64,000 bases of DNA from Thermodesulfobacteriota bacterium (GTDB lineage: Bacteria > Desulfobacterota > BSN033 > UBA1163), in the NCBI GenBank assembly GCA_026415035.1, contig JAOAHX010000001.1, positions 241,565 through 305,564 of the forward strand, read 5' to 3'. Both the position numbers and the translations under genes were made by a program. The notes beneath the pieces are model-generated. The model made no database searches. It was given only the letters and a program-made list of their open reading frames with translations, and was not told the origin of the DNA. Positions 1 to 12,878 of this stretch are shown here, piece after piece (position 1 is the first letter of the stretch; every line of letters begins with the position of its first letter).

Positions 1-955
1 TGCCGCCGGCGATCCCGAGGTCCGCCTCGCGGGCCTCTCCCGGACCGTTGACCACACAACCCATGATGGCCACGGTCATGGGCGTGGAGATCTTTTCGAC
101 CTCCTTCTCCACCCTCCTCACCAAGCGGGGAAGGTCGATCTCGCAGCGGCCGCAGGTGGGGCAGGAGACGATCTCCACGCCCCTCTCCCGGATCTTGAGG
201 GCCCTCAAGATTTCGTAACCGACGCGGACCTCTTCCACGGGGTCGCCCGTAAGGGAGACCCGGATCGTATCTCCGATCCCCTCGTGGAGGAGAAGACCGA
301 TGCCGATGGCCGATTTTACGATCGCCCCGTATCCCCTTCCCGCCTCCGTGATCCCGAGGTGGAGGGGATAATCCGATCGCTCGGAGAAGAGGCGGTAGGC
401 CTCGATCGTCCTCAGGACATCGGAGGCCTTGAGGGATACCTTGATCAGGTGAAAGTCGAGGCTCTCCAAGGTTTCGATCGTCCTCAGGGCGCTCGTCACC
501 ATGGCCTCAGCCGTTGGCCCGCCGAAACGCTTCAGGAGGTCCTTCTCGAGGGAACCGGCATTGATCCCGATGCGAATGGGGATCGCGCGCTGCTTCGCCT
601 CCAGGACGATGGCCTTCAACCGCTCTCGACCTCCGATGTTGCCCGGGTTGATCCTCACCCCGTCGGCCCCCGATCTCATGGAAAGAAGGGCCAAACGGTA
701 GTTGAAATGGATATCGGCAATCAAGGGGATGTCGATTCGCTTCTTGATCTCGGAGAGGGCCAGGGCCGCCTCCTCGTCCGGGACCGCCACCCGTACGATC
801 TCACATCCCGCGGCTTCGAGCCGTCGGATCTGCGCCACCGTCTTGTGCACATCCCGGGTATCGGTCTTGGTCATCGACTGGACCGAGATGGGAGCCTCCC
901 CCCCCACCTTGACCGAACCGATCGAAACCTGACGGGTCTTTCTCCTAAGGATCAC
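1..955 (-). CDS. ispG: 4-hydroxy-3-methylbut-2-en-1-yl diphosphate synthase (flavodoxin/ferredoxin), C-terminus cut by window edge
   Basis: IspG makes HMBPP from the cyclic diphosphate MEcPP in the non-mevalonate isoprenoid pathway, using a [4Fe-4S] cluster in the cytoplasm. My reading of the minus strand gives about 318 residues before the edge, out of roughly 350-400 usual. Visible are the N-terminal VGSVKVGG-like strand, VQSMTKTDT near residue 26, and the cluster-ligand motifs SCPTCGRC near residue 263 and GCVVNGPGEA near 298. The start is GTG at 953-955, which overlaps the TGA of the upstream RND gene (GTGA), so translation is probably coupled to the pump. The identification is secure. 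The odd part is the context: an essential isoprenoid gene is last in an ahcY-MFP-RND-ispG chain. Confidence 0.95.
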   Translation of the reverse strand, partial: MILRRKTRQVSIGSVKVGGEAPISVQSMTKTDTRDVHKTVAQIRRLEAAGCEIVRVAVPDEEAALALSEIKKRIDIPLIADIHFNYRLALLSMRSGADGVRINPGNIGGRERLKAIVLEAKQRAIPIRIGINAGSLEKDLLKRFGGPTAEAMVTSALRTIETLESLDFHLIKVSLKASDVLRTIEAYRLFSERSDYPLHLGITEAGRGYGAIVKSAIGIGLLLHEGIGDTIRVSLTGDPVEEVRVGYEILRALKIRERGVEIVSCPTCGRCEIDLPRLVRRVEKEVEKISTPMTVAIMGCVVNGPGEAREADLGIAGG

Positions 956-3900
956 CGGAGCCTTCTCTTCTCCACGATGAAGTAGAGGGTCGGGATGAAG
1001 ACCAGGGTGAGGAACATGGAGACGAGGAGCCCTCCGATCACCGCAACGGCCATGGAGGCATTGGCCTCTGCGCCTTCCCCCAGGCCGAGGGCCATCGGGA
1101 GGAGACCGAAGACCGTTGTCAAGGAGGTCATCAAGATGGGCCGGAGCCTCACCCGACCTCCCTCCACCACGGCCTCTTCCAGATCGAGATGCTCCTCCTT
1201 CCGGAGCCGGTTCATGTAGTCAATCAGGATGATCGCATTGCTGACGACGATCCCCACCATCATGATGATCCCGATGAAGGAGATGACGCTCAAGGTGTGT
1301 CCCGTGAGGAAGAGGGCCCAGATCACGCCGATGATCCCGAGGGGAACGGAGAACATGATGAGGAAGGGATGGAGGAGAGAGCCGAACTGGGAGGCCAGGA
1401 CCATATAGACCAGGACGATCGCCAACCCCAAGGCAAAGAGGAGCGTTTCGAAGGCCTCCTTCTGCTCCTCCCGGGCCCCCTTCAGGAGGATGGAGAATCC
1501 CTTGGGGACCTCCATTCTCGAGATCCTCTCCTCGATCTCGCTGGCGACCGATCCCAGATCTCGTCCGGAGATGTTGGCCGTGACGAAGACGACCCGCTGT
1601 TGATACTTCCTTTCGATCTGGGAAGGAGAGGTCTGGCGGACGACGTCGGCCACCTGTCTTAAAGGCACGACCTTCCCTCCGGAGACGGGCACAGGGATTT
1701 GATAGAGATCTTCGGGCGTGTTCCGATCCTCCTCCCGCAGCCTCACCCTCACCTTACGTTCGCGGCCCGTCTTCGGGTCGATGTAGAGGGAAGCCTCGAG
1801 GCCCTCGATGGCCCCCCTGACGTTCTCGGCGACCTTCGCCGTCGAAAGCCCGAGGCTTGCCAATCGATCCGGTTTGAACCTGATCTGGTATTCCGGAAGG
1901 CCCTCCTCCCGGCTGACCTGGATATCGGTGACGCCCCGAACCTCCCGGAGCATGGCCTCCACCTCTCGGGCCAGGCGGCTCCCCGTGGCGATGTCGTATC
2001 CGATGATCTCCACGCTGATCGGGTCATCTGCCCCGAAGCTGATCACCCTCGAAATGATCCCACCGGGAAAGACATGGATCAGAGCGCCCGGGATCCGCCT
2101 CACCTTCTCCCTCAGGGATCGGGCGATTGCCTCCGAGGAGCGTTCTCTCTCCGACTGGTCCACGAGCATCAGGGAGGCGTTCCCGGTATGGGGTCCGGCA
2201 AATCGGCCCCCGAAAATGATGGACCGCCCCCTTCCGGTCCCGGCCCTGGCCCAGAGAGACTTCAATTCGGGAACCTCTGAGAAGATCACCGTTTCGACCT
2301 CCTTTATCACCTTCTTCGTCTCCTCGAGCGATGCCCCCACGGGAAGTCGCACCGACATCCGCACCTGTCCTTCATCCGAAGGCGGAAAAAATTCGGTTCC
2401 GAGGAGGGGGATGAGAAGGAGGGATCCTCCGAAGGCCAGGACCATGCCCGAGACGACCAGCCTTCGATGGGAAAGGGCATACCGGAGGGTCCTTTGATAG
2501 TGTCCGTCCAGCCAGAGGAAGAGCGGTTGGGTCTTGAGCAGGATTCGATCGGCAAAGGAAGGCGCCTGGTCCACCCTCTTCGGTTTGAGGAATTTTGCCG
2601 TCAGCAGGGGGATGAGGGTGAGGGAGTCGAAGAGGGAGGCCAAAAGGGAGAAGGCGACGGTATAGGCCATCTGGACGAAGAGGAGGGCTGCGATCCCTTT
2701 GACGAAAGCGAGGGGGAGGAAGACGATGATGCTGGTCAGCGTGGCCGCGATGACGGGTTTGCTCACCTCGGAAGCCCCTCGATAGGAGGCCTCCTCCGGG
2801 GGTTCCCCCCGCTCGAGGTGCCGGTTGATATTCTCGAGGACGACGATCGCGTCGTCCACCAATCGGCCGACGCCGAGGGCCAGGCCCCCTAAGGTCATGA
2901 TGTTGAGGGTGAACTTCCCGAAATGGAGCATGACGAAGGTGGCGATGATGGAAAGCGGGATGGAGTGGGCGATGATCACCGTGCTCGTCACGTTCCTGAG
3001 AAAGACAAGGATGACGAGGACCGCAAGCAAGGCCCCCATCATCGCCTCCTTCTGGAGGTTCTGGATCGACTTCCGGATGAAGGTGGATTGGTCCGACACC
3101 ACCTCCAGGGTCACCCCTTTGGGCAGCTCTTTCTGGATTTGGGGGAGGGCCTTGAGCACCTGGTCGACCACGGCGACGGTATTCCCGCCGACCTGTTTCT
3201 GAACGCCGATGACCACGCCCCTCACCCCGTTGACATGGACCTCGGTCTGGATGTCCTCGTAACCCTCCTTCACCGTCCCGATATCGCCCAATCGGATGGG
3301 AAATCCGTTGAGGTTGGAGACGACGATCTCCTTCAGGTCGCCCGGGTTCGCGGCCCGGCCCACCGTGCGGACGTTGTACTCTCTCTTTCCGGTGTTGAGG
3401 CTTCCGCCTGGAAGATCGATGAAATTCGCCCTGACCGCCTGGGCCACTTGGGCGATGGAGAGATTGAGGCTCTCCAGTTTCGACCGATCCAGATCGACCT
3501 GGACCTCCCGAACCAATCCGCCAAAGACGTTGGCCGAGGCCACTCCCTTCAACCCCTCGAGCCGAGGGGCGATGAAATCCTCCCCTAACTCCCTGAGCTC
3601 ATAGTCCTCGAGCGGCCCGGTCAGGGCAAGGACGATCACCGATATCTGGGAGGGGTCGAATTTGATGATGACGGGCGATTTGGCCTCGTCAGGCAGCAGG
3701 TCGAGGATCTCGTTCAGATGGCGCTGGATGTCCGTGGAGGCAAGGTCGAGGTCCGTCCCCCAGTAGAACTCGACCGTCACCACCGAGGTCCCCTCCCTCG
3801 ATCTGGAGGAGACGTGCCGGACGTTCTGGATCCGGCTCACCCGCTTCTCGATCGGCCGGGAGACCATCATTTCGATATCCTCGGGGCTTGCCCCCGGGTA

Positions 3901-4050
3901 ATCGGTCACGATGGTGACCACAGGATAGGAGATCTCCGGGAAGAGATCGATGGCGAGGTTCGAAAAGGCGATCATCCCGAGCAGGAGGATCCCGATGGCG
4001 ACCATGAACCGGCCTACCGGGTTCTTGAGAGATCCACGGATGAGGTCCAC
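952..4050 (-). CDS. RND-type efflux pump inner membrane subunit (HAE1/AcrB-like)
   Basis: This is a proton-driven resistance-nodulation-division transporter of 1032 residues, the usual HAE1 length. The N-terminus has one membrane helix followed by FPEISYPVVTI and YPGASPEDIE, typical of AcrB/MdtB relatives. Helix blocks near residues 335-490 and 855-1020 flank two large periplasmic loops. The conserved segments LGGLALGVGRLVDDAIVVLE (helix 4 region with acidic residues) and GIIMMVGIVVSNAIILIDYM are present. The GTG start at 4048-4050 lies 6 bases after the stop of the fusion protein gene, with a GGAGGAGG ribosome site inside that gene's end. No outer membrane factor gene is adjacent, so the complex must use a distant TolC-type channel. 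The substrate (drugs, solvents, lipids) cannot be told from sequence. Confidence 0.9.
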   Translation of the reverse strand: MDLIRGSLKNPVGRFMVAIGILLLGMIAFSNLAIDLFPEISYPVVTIVTDYPGASPEDIEMMVSRPIEKRVSRIQNVRHVSSRSREGTSVVTVEFYWGTDLDLASTDIQRHLNEILDLLPDEAKSPVIIKFDPSQISVIVLALTGPLEDYELRELGEDFIAPRLEGLKGVASANVFGGLVREVQVDLDRSKLESLNLSIAQVAQAVRANFIDLPGGSLNTGKREYNVRTVGRAANPGDLKEIVVSNLNGFPIRLGDIGTVKEGYEDIQTEVHVNGVRGVVIGVQKQVGGNTVAVVDQVLKALPQIQKELPKGVTLEVVSDQSTFIRKSIQNLQKEAMMGALLAVLVILVFLRNVTSTVIIAHSIPLSIIATFVMLHFGKFTLNIMTLGGLALGVGRLVDDAIVVLENINRHLERGEPPEEASYRGASEVSKPVIAATLTSIIVFLPLAFVKGIAALLFVQMAYTVAFSLLASLFDSLTLIPLLTAKFLKPKRVDQAPSFADRILLKTQPLFLWLDGHYQRTLRYALSHRRLVVSGMVLAFGGSLLLIPLLGTEFFPPSDEGQVRMSVRLPVGASLEETKKVIKEVETVIFSEVPELKSLWARAGTGRGRSIIFGGRFAGPHTGNASLMLVDQSERERSSEAIARSLREKVRRIPGALIHVFPGGIISRVISFGADDPISVEIIGYDIATGSRLAREVEAMLREVRGVTDIQVSREEGLPEYQIRFKPDRLASLGLSTAKVAENVRGAIEGLEASLYIDPKTGRERKVRVRLREEDRNTPEDLYQIPVPVSGGKVVPLRQVADVVRQTSPSQIERKYQQRVVFVTANISGRDLGSVASEIEERISRMEVPKGFSILLKGAREEQKEAFETLLFALGLAIVLVYMVLASQFGSLLHPFLIMFSVPLGIIGVIWALFLTGHTLSVISFIGIIMMVGIVVSNAIILIDYMNRLRKEEHLDLEEAVVEGGRVRLRPILMTSLTTVFGLLPMALGLGEGAEANASMAVAVIGGLLVSMFLTLVFIPTLYFIVEKRRLR

Positions 4051-4056
4051 GGGAGC

Positions 4057-7831
<3,775 letters not shown>

Positions 7832-7922
7832 GGTCGGTCTCCTCCTGGACTGAATTTTATCGGTGGCCCGCCGAACAGGGGGCTTTCATCTCTTCTTCCA
7901 TAGGCCCTGGGCTTGGAAGAGG

Positions 7923-9719
7923 TTAAGCCCTCAGGACCTCCGACATCGACTGGACGACCTCCTCGGGAAGGCGCTGGTTGACCCACGTCCGGACCACCCG
8001 TTTGATCTCCCGGGCCGTCGAATACTGGAAGAGACGCTCCGTCATCTCCCTCACCTCACCGGCCTTGACCATCCGGAGCATCTTCTTCACCTTGGGAATG
8101 GCCGCCGGGGTCATGCTGAACTCCTCCAGCCCCAAACCGAATAACACTAACACATAGGCGGGTTCGGCGGCCATCTCTCCGCATAGGGCGACGGGGATGC
8201 CCGCCTCCCGGGCAGACTGGACCACTCCCCGGACGATCCTCAGGATGGCGGGGTGGAGGGGCTCGTAGAGATAGGAGACGTGTTCATTGATCCGGTCCAC
8301 GGCCAGGGCATACTGAATGAGGTCGTTCGTCCCGATGCTGAAAAAATCGACCTCCCGGGCCAGCAGATCGGCCGTGACCGAGGCCGAAGGGATCTCGATC
8401 ATCGCCCCCACCTTGATGGATCGGTCGAAGGGGACCTTTTCCCTGGAACATTCCCGCTTCACCTCTTCGAGGATGGCCTTCGCCCTGCGGATCTCCTCCA
8501 TCCCGGAGATCATGGGGAAGAGGATCCGGACATTCCCATGGGCGCTCGCCCGGAGGATCCCTTTCAGCTGGGCCTTGAAGATCTCGACTTCCTTCATGCT
8601 GAAGCGGATCGCCCGAAGCCCCATGGCGGGGTTCGTCTCTTTCCCGCTGGAATAGCTGAGGAGGAATTTGTCCCCCCCGATATCGAGGGTCCGGATCGTC
8701 ACCGGGTCCGGGGCGACGTTCTCGACCAACCTCCGATAGGTCTGGTAATGCTCCTCCTCCGCGGGCAGGTCTTTCCGGTTCAGATAGAGGATCTCGGTCC
8801 GGTAGAGGCCGATGCCTTCCGCGCCGTGGCTCTTGGCCGAGGGGACCTCCTCCACCAATTCGATATTGGCCTGAAGGGAGACCCGGACGCCGTCCCTCGT
8901 CTCGGCGGGCAGGGTGGCATATTTCATCACCTCCCGCTCCACCAATTTGATCCGGCGCCTCCGCTCGACATAGGACTCGAAGATCTCCTCCGTCGGATTG
9001 ATGACCACCTCCCCGGTCTCCCCATCGAGGGCGAGCAGATCGCCTCCGTTGATGAGGGCGGTGGCCACCTCCAGACCCACGACCGCCGGGATGCCCAGGG
9101 AGCGGGCGAGGATGGCGGTATGGGAATATCTCCCCCCCACATCGGTCACAAAACCGGCCACCCGCTTCAAGTGCATCTGAAGGGTATCGGCCGGTGAGAG
9201 GTCGTGGGCCACCACGATCACCTTCCCTTTGATCTTGGTGATGTCGTCGTGCTTCCTCCCCATGAGGTTCCGGAAGATCCTGGCGGCCACGTAGTGCAGG
9301 TCGTTTCGCCGCTCTCTCAGATATTCATCCTCGATGGCCTGAAAGGCCGCGTCCAGTTTTTCGAGGGTGAGGTCCAGGGCCCATTCCGAATTGACCTTCC
9401 GCCTCCGGATGTTCTCCGTGGTATTCTCGATCAGCATCTGATCATTCAAGATCATCAAATGGACATCGAGGATGAAGGCGTGTTTCCGCATCTCGGGGTC
9501 CAGGATCTTCTCCTTCACCTCCATCAGCTGCTGCTTCGACAGCTCGATGGCCTGCCGGAACCGCTCCACCTCCTCCTCCACCTGGGAGGGGAGGATTCGC
9601 CGCTGAGGGAGCCTCACCTTGTATCGTTCAACCAGGAAGGCGCGGCCGGTCACGATCCCTGGAGAGGCGCCGATCCCGTGGATCGTCTTGTTGACCTGTT
9701 GCTGAACCGCCATCCTCAC
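7923..9719 (-). CDS. ptsI: PTS enzyme I (phosphoenolpyruvate-protein phosphotransferase)
   Basis: Enzyme I moves phosphate from PEP to HPr. The 598-residue protein has the phospho-histidine motif GGRYSHTAILAR (His about 200), the PEP-binding barrel segments GIGLYRTEILYL and SIGTNDLIQYALAVDR, and the catalytic-cysteine segment LCGEMAAEP. It lacks an N-terminal GAF domain, so it is the classic form rather than PtsP. Two starts are possible: GTG at 9719, overlapping the ptsH stop as GTGA, or ATG at 9713. No EIIB/C/D transporter is encoded nearby, so this is probably a regulatory phosphorelay ending on EIIA-Ntr and EIIA-Man rather than sugar uptake. Confidence 0.96.
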   Translation of the reverse strand: MRMAVQQQVNKTIHGIGASPGIVTGRAFLVERYKVRLPQRRILPSQVEEEVERFRQAIELSKQQLMEVKEKILDPEMRKHAFILDVHLMILNDQMLIENTTENIRRRKVNSEWALDLTLEKLDAAFQAIEDEYLRERRNDLHYVAARIFRNLMGRKHDDITKIKGKVIVVAHDLSPADTLQMHLKRVAGFVTDVGGRYSHTAILARSLGIPAVVGLEVATALINGGDLLALDGETGEVVINPTEEIFESYVERRRRIKLVEREVMKYATLPAETRDGVRVSLQANIELVEEVPSAKSHGAEGIGLYRTEILYLNRKDLPAEEEHYQTYRRLVENVAPDPVTIRTLDIGGDKFLLSYSSGKETNPAMGLRAIRFSMKEVEIFKAQLKGILRASAHGNVRILFPMISGMEEIRRAKAILEEVKRECSREKVPFDRSIKVGAMIEIPSASVTADLLAREVDFFSIGTNDLIQYALAVDRINEHVSYLYEPLHPAILRIVRGVVQSAREAGIPVALCGEMAAEPAYVLVLFGLGLEEFSMTPAAIPKVKKMLRMVKAGEVREMTERLFQYSTAREIKRVVRTWVNQRLPEEVVQSMSEVLRA

Positions 9720-9982
9720 TCCTCCCCGAATTTGTTCTCGAAGAGCTTCCCTAAGGTCTCGATCGCCTCCACCTCGTCTTTCCCCTCGGCCTTCAGGGTA
9801 ATCCGGCTGCCCTTGGTCGCGGCCAGCATGAGGATGCCCATGATCGATTTTCCGTTGACGGTGTGGCCATCCTTTTCGAGGCTCACCTCCGAGACGAACC
9901 GATTGGCGGTTTTGACGAAAAGGGCGGCAGCCCTCGCATGGAGTCCCAACTTGTTACGGATCACGAACGTTCGGACTTCCAT
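9716..9982 (-). CDS. ptsH: Phosphocarrier protein HPr
   Basis: HPr of 88 residues. It carries both regulatory sites: His15 in GLHARAA, phosphorylated by enzyme I, and Ser46 in NGKSIMGI, the target of HPr kinase. An HprK gene lies 1.4 kb upstream in the same run of genes, so Ser46 phosphorylation is plausible here. The stop overlaps the ptsI start. It follows the EIIA-Man gene by 28 bases. Confidence 0.96.
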   Translation of the reverse strand: MEVRTFVIRNKLGLHARAAALFVKTANRFVSEVSLEKDGHTVNGKSIMGILMLAATKGSRITLKAEGKDEVEAIETLGKLFENKFGEE

Positions 9983-10010
9983 CGCCTTTGTTCGGGGAAA
10001 TCCCCTCTCC

Positions 10011-10433
10011 TCACTTCTTGTCCACCCGTTTCTTCAGCACCTCGCTGGCCAGATTGATATTCCTCTGGCCGTAGTCGGTGATGAAGGCGGCCAGGGATTC
10101 CAGGTCCATCGACTCCTTGCAAGTGGCCAATTTCAACAACATGGGGAGATTGACCCCGGTGATCACCTCGATCTTCTTCTCCTCCAGAAAGGAGAGGCTG
10201 ATGTTGGAGGGCGTCCCCCCGTACATGTCCGTCAGGATCAGAACGCCCTCGCCGCCCTCGACCTTTCGGATCGCCGAGATGATCTTCGCCCGGATCTCCT
10301 CGGACCCCTCCTGGGGATCGATCGAGACCGGCTCGAACTGCTTCAGCTCCTCTCCCACGACCAGCCTGGCCGCCGCGATCATCTCCTCTCCTAAACGACA
10401 GTGCGTCACCACCACCACCCCGACCATGTTCAT
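10011..10433 (-). CDS. PTS EIIA domain protein, mannose family
   Basis: A stand-alone 140-residue EIIA(Man)-like protein that would accept phosphate from HPr. His11 in VVVTHCRLGEEM is the expected phosphorylation site, followed by the family's DMYGGTPSNISL segment near residue 72. The start is the ATG at 10433, overlapping the rapZ stop as ATGA; the longer open frame upstream is antisense-like. No EIIB, EIIC or EIID partner is present, so a regulatory rather than transport role is likely, as seen for similar genes beside hprK and rapZ in related bacteria. Confidence 0.93.
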   Translation of the reverse strand: MNMVGVVVVTHCRLGEEMIAAARLVVGEELKQFEPVSIDPQEGSEEIRAKIISAIRKVEGGEGVLILTDMYGGTPSNISLSFLEEKKIEVITGVNLPMLLKLATCKESMDLESLAAFITDYGQRNINLASEVLKKRVDKK

Positions 10434-11341
10434 CCCCTTTCGATATCCCGATGTCTCACCGCGATCAACATCCCTTTGACGTCCCTCTCCCGTTTCAGGC
10501 GTTCGGCCAGCTGGTTGACGATGACGATCGACCGATGCCTTCCGCCCGTGCAGCCCACGGCCACGGTGAGGTGGGTCCGCCTCTCCCGGAAATAGAAGGG
10601 GAGAAGAAACCTCAGAAAGTCCATCGCCCGGTTTAGAAAATCCCGGGTTTCCTCCCATTGTAACACATAGGCCTCCACCTTCGGATGATCCCCCGGGAAC
10701 CGTTTCAATTCCTCCACGTAGTAGGGGTTGGGCAAAAAACGGACATCGAACATCAGGTCCGCTTCGTAGGGGACGCCAAAGCTGTAACCGAAAGAGAGAA
10801 GGGTGAGCGTCAGGGGGACCGCCTGGGGGTCTTTCTGGGCATACTGCTGGACCTTCGCCTTCAGCTCGTGGACGTTGAACTGGGAGGTATCGATCACCTC
10901 ATTGGCGATATCGCGAAGCCCCCGGAGTCGCTCCCGCTCGAGGCGGATCCCGTCGAGGATGCACCCCCCGAGGGCGAGGGGATGCTGTCGCCGCGTCTCG
11001 CTGAAGCGCCTCGTCAGGACCGGGTCGGAGGCATCCAAGAAGAGGACCTCGATCGGAAAGCCTTCCCTTCGGAGCTCCTCGATCATCCGTCGGGAGGCCT
11101 CGAAGAAATCCTCCTCTGTCTGTCCGGGAGGGAGATGGCCCAGGGCGCTCCGGATGTCCTGGACGATGGCGACCTTCGAAATCTTTTCCGCCGATTCTTT
11201 GCAGAGCTCGAGGAACTTGGACAGAAGGGGAGGAGGAAGGTTGTCGACGCAGTAAAAACCGGCATCCTCCAAGGCCTTGATGGCGGTGGTCTTTCCGGAC
11301 CCGGAAAGGCCGGTGATCAAGATGATCCGCTGAGGTTTCAC
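10430..11341 (-). CDS. rapZ: RapZ/YvcJ-family RNase adapter, nucleotide-binding protein
   Basis: RapZ family ATP/GTP-binding protein, 303 residues. In E. coli RapZ guides RNase E to the GlmZ small RNA and tunes GlcN6P synthase. Walker A GLSGSGKTT is at 11-19, and FYCVDNLPP and LFLDASDPVLTRRFSETRR follow. The C-terminal domain has VGCTGGRHRSI, the conserved metabolite-sensing segment. The start is GTG at 11341, overlapping the hprK stop (GTGA). Whether it regulates a small RNA in this organism is unknown; the family is conserved next to ptsN and rpoN well outside enterobacteria. Confidence 0.95.
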   Translation of the reverse strand: MKPQRIILITGLSGSGKTTAIKALEDAGFYCVDNLPPPLLSKFLELCKESAEKISKVAIVQDIRSALGHLPPGQTEEDFFEASRRMIEELRREGFPIEVLFLDASDPVLTRRFSETRRQHPLALGGCILDGIRLERERLRGLRDIANEVIDTSQFNVHELKAKVQQYAQKDPQAVPLTLTLLSFGYSFGVPYEADLMFDVRFLPNPYYVEELKRFPGDHPKVEAYVLQWEETRDFLNRAMDFLRFLLPFYFRERRTHLTVAVGCTGGRHRSIVIVNQLAERLKRERDVKGMLIAVRHRDIERG

Positions 11342-12306
11342 TCCGGCTCGCCCCCGGGGTCCGAGGTGGGCCCTGTCCTCTCCTCCATCTTTCGAAGGAG
11401 CTTCCTCTCGAATTCCAGCGCCGAATGGTAGCCCATCTCTTTCAGCAGATGGTTTCGAGCAGCCACCTCGATGATGGTCGTCAGATTCCGTGCCGGGGTG
11501 ACGGGGATCTTCAACATGGGGAGGTCAACATCCAGCAGGGTATATTTCTGCTCTTCAAACCCGAGGCGGTCGTAGTCCTGTTGGGTATTCCACTCGACCA
11601 ACTCCAGCACCAGGTCGATCCTCTTGCGGTCCCGGATCGCCTCCGGACCGAAGAGGCTTCGAATGTTGATGATCCCCAGGCCCCGGATCTCCATATGGTG
11701 CCGGATGACCTCGAAGCCGCTTCCGATGAGCACCTCCGGAGAACGTCTCCGGATGGAGACCATGTCATCGGCCACCAATCGGTGGCCTCGAAGGATGAGA
11801 TCGAGGGCGCATTCACTCTTCCCGATGCCGCTTCTCCCGAGGATGAGCACGCCCACGCCGTAGACGTCCATGAGCACGCCGTGGAGGCTCGTGGAGGGGG
11901 CCAGCTTCTCTTCCAAAAATTTCGTGACCCGGTCGATGAACTCCGTCGAGCTCAGGTTCGTCCGAAACAGGGGGATCCCTCGCTCCTCGGCCCCTTCCAA
12001 GAGGGGAGGAGGGATCTCGAGGTTTCGGGTCACCACCAGACAGGAGAGGTCGAGCTGGCAGATCTGGTGGATCACCTCCTCCTGGCGTTCCGGAGGCAAG
12101 GTGCGAAAGTAGGCCGCCTCCGAATTGCCGATGACCTGAAGCCTCTCGGGATTGATGAACCGCGTAAAGCCCGTCATGGCCAGGCCCATCTTCTGGACCT
12201 GGGGATGGGTGATCTTCTTCCTCAATCCCTTCTGCCCGGCGAGGAGCGTCAGACCGAGGCGGAATTGTTGATCCTTGGCCAGCTCTCCAACGAGAAGGTG
12301 TCTCAT
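11338..12306 (-). CDS. hprK: HPr kinase/phosphorylase
   Basis: Bifunctional HprK phosphorylates and dephosphorylates Ser46 of HPr. The 322-residue protein has the N-terminal HprK domain and a catalytic domain with P-loop GRSGIGKSECALDL (157-170) followed by HRLVADD, then MEIRGLGIINIRSLFG, the family signature. The ATG start is at 12306, 17 bases after ptsN. In Gram-negative bacteria that carry it, this gene sits in the rpoN-ptsN-rapZ block, exactly as here. It likely senses energy state and sets the ratio of HPr forms in this transport-free PTS. Confidence 0.95.
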   Translation of the reverse strand: MRHLLVGELAKDQQFRLGLTLLAGQKGLRKKITHPQVQKMGLAMTGFTRFINPERLQVIGNSEAAYFRTLPPERQEEVIHQICQLDLSCLVVTRNLEIPPPLLEGAEERGIPLFRTNLSSTEFIDRVTKFLEEKLAPSTSLHGVLMDVYGVGVLILGRSGIGKSECALDLILRGHRLVADDMVSIRRRSPEVLIGSGFEVIRHHMEIRGLGIINIRSLFGPEAIRDRKRIDLVLELVEWNTQQDYDRLGFEEQKYTLLDVDLPMLKIPVTPARNLTTIIEVAARNHLLKEMGYHSALEFERKLLRKMEERTGPTSDPGGEPE

Positions 12307-12322
12307 GCCCGACTCTTTCGGT

Positions 12323-12784
12323 TCAGTACTTTTCGTCCTCCTCGGAGATGATCTCGAAGATCTCCCTCCGGGTCTTGGCCTCGAGCAACCTCCTCTTGAA
12401 GGAGGGGTTTTTGGTCAGCTTGGCGATCCGACCGAGCAGATTGAGGTTCTCCACGGCGGAATTTTCAGGCGCCATCACCATGAAGAAGAGCTGGCAGGGT
12501 TTATGATCGATCGAGTCGAAATCGACCCCCTGAAGGGAACGGCCGAAGGAGACCAAAAACCGTTTCAACCGTTTTAGGCGGCCATGGGGGATCGCCACGC
12601 CCTCGCCGATCCCGGTCGACTCCCACCGTTCCCTCTCCATGAGAATTTGGACGAGTTCATCGGAAGAGGTGGCGCCGCTCGGCTCGATCAGCACCTCGGA
12701 GAGCTCTTTCAAGACCGAGAGCTTGTCCTTTCCTCTCAGCTCTGGCAGGATCCACTCTTCTCTTAAGAAATTCAGCAATTTCAT
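12323..12784 (-). CDS. ptsN: PTS EIIA-Ntr nitrogen regulatory protein
   Basis: EIIA of the PTS-Ntr branch, 153 residues from the ATG at 12784. The phospho-acceptor histidine is in GVAIPHGR (His67), and the PTS_EIIA_2 fold is evident from VMAPENSAVENLNLLGRIA. An upstream in-frame TTG at 12838 would add 18 charged residues; I prefer 12784 because homology begins at LLNFLREEWILPEL. It lies between hpf and hprK, the standard position downstream of rpoN, and is expected to act on potassium transport, stress or nitrogen control rather than on sugar uptake. Confidence 0.93.
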   Translation of the reverse strand: MKLLNFLREEWILPELRGKDKLSVLKELSEVLIEPSGATSSDELVQILMERERWESTGIGEGVAIPHGRLKRLKRFLVSFGRSLQGVDFDSIDHKPCQLFFMVMAPENSAVENLNLLGRIAKLTKNPSFKRRLLEAKTRREIFEIISEEDEKY

Positions 12785-12878
12785 CCGGTCATCATCCCTG
12801 GGCGGAGGGGTCTTCTCCGCCCTCGCCTCCTCTTCCAAGGGCCGATCGCCCGGGGGGCCTCAAGGGCCCCCTCCCTCC

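Noticed and set aside
7832..7922. SAM or SAH riboswitch before metK
   Set aside because: Only 91 bases, no recognisable core motif; just a ribosome site.
12850..12872. Strong GC hairpin between hpf and ptsN as a terminator
   Set aside because: No T-run on the transcribed strand and one mismatch; probably a chance GC palindrome or weak attenuator.
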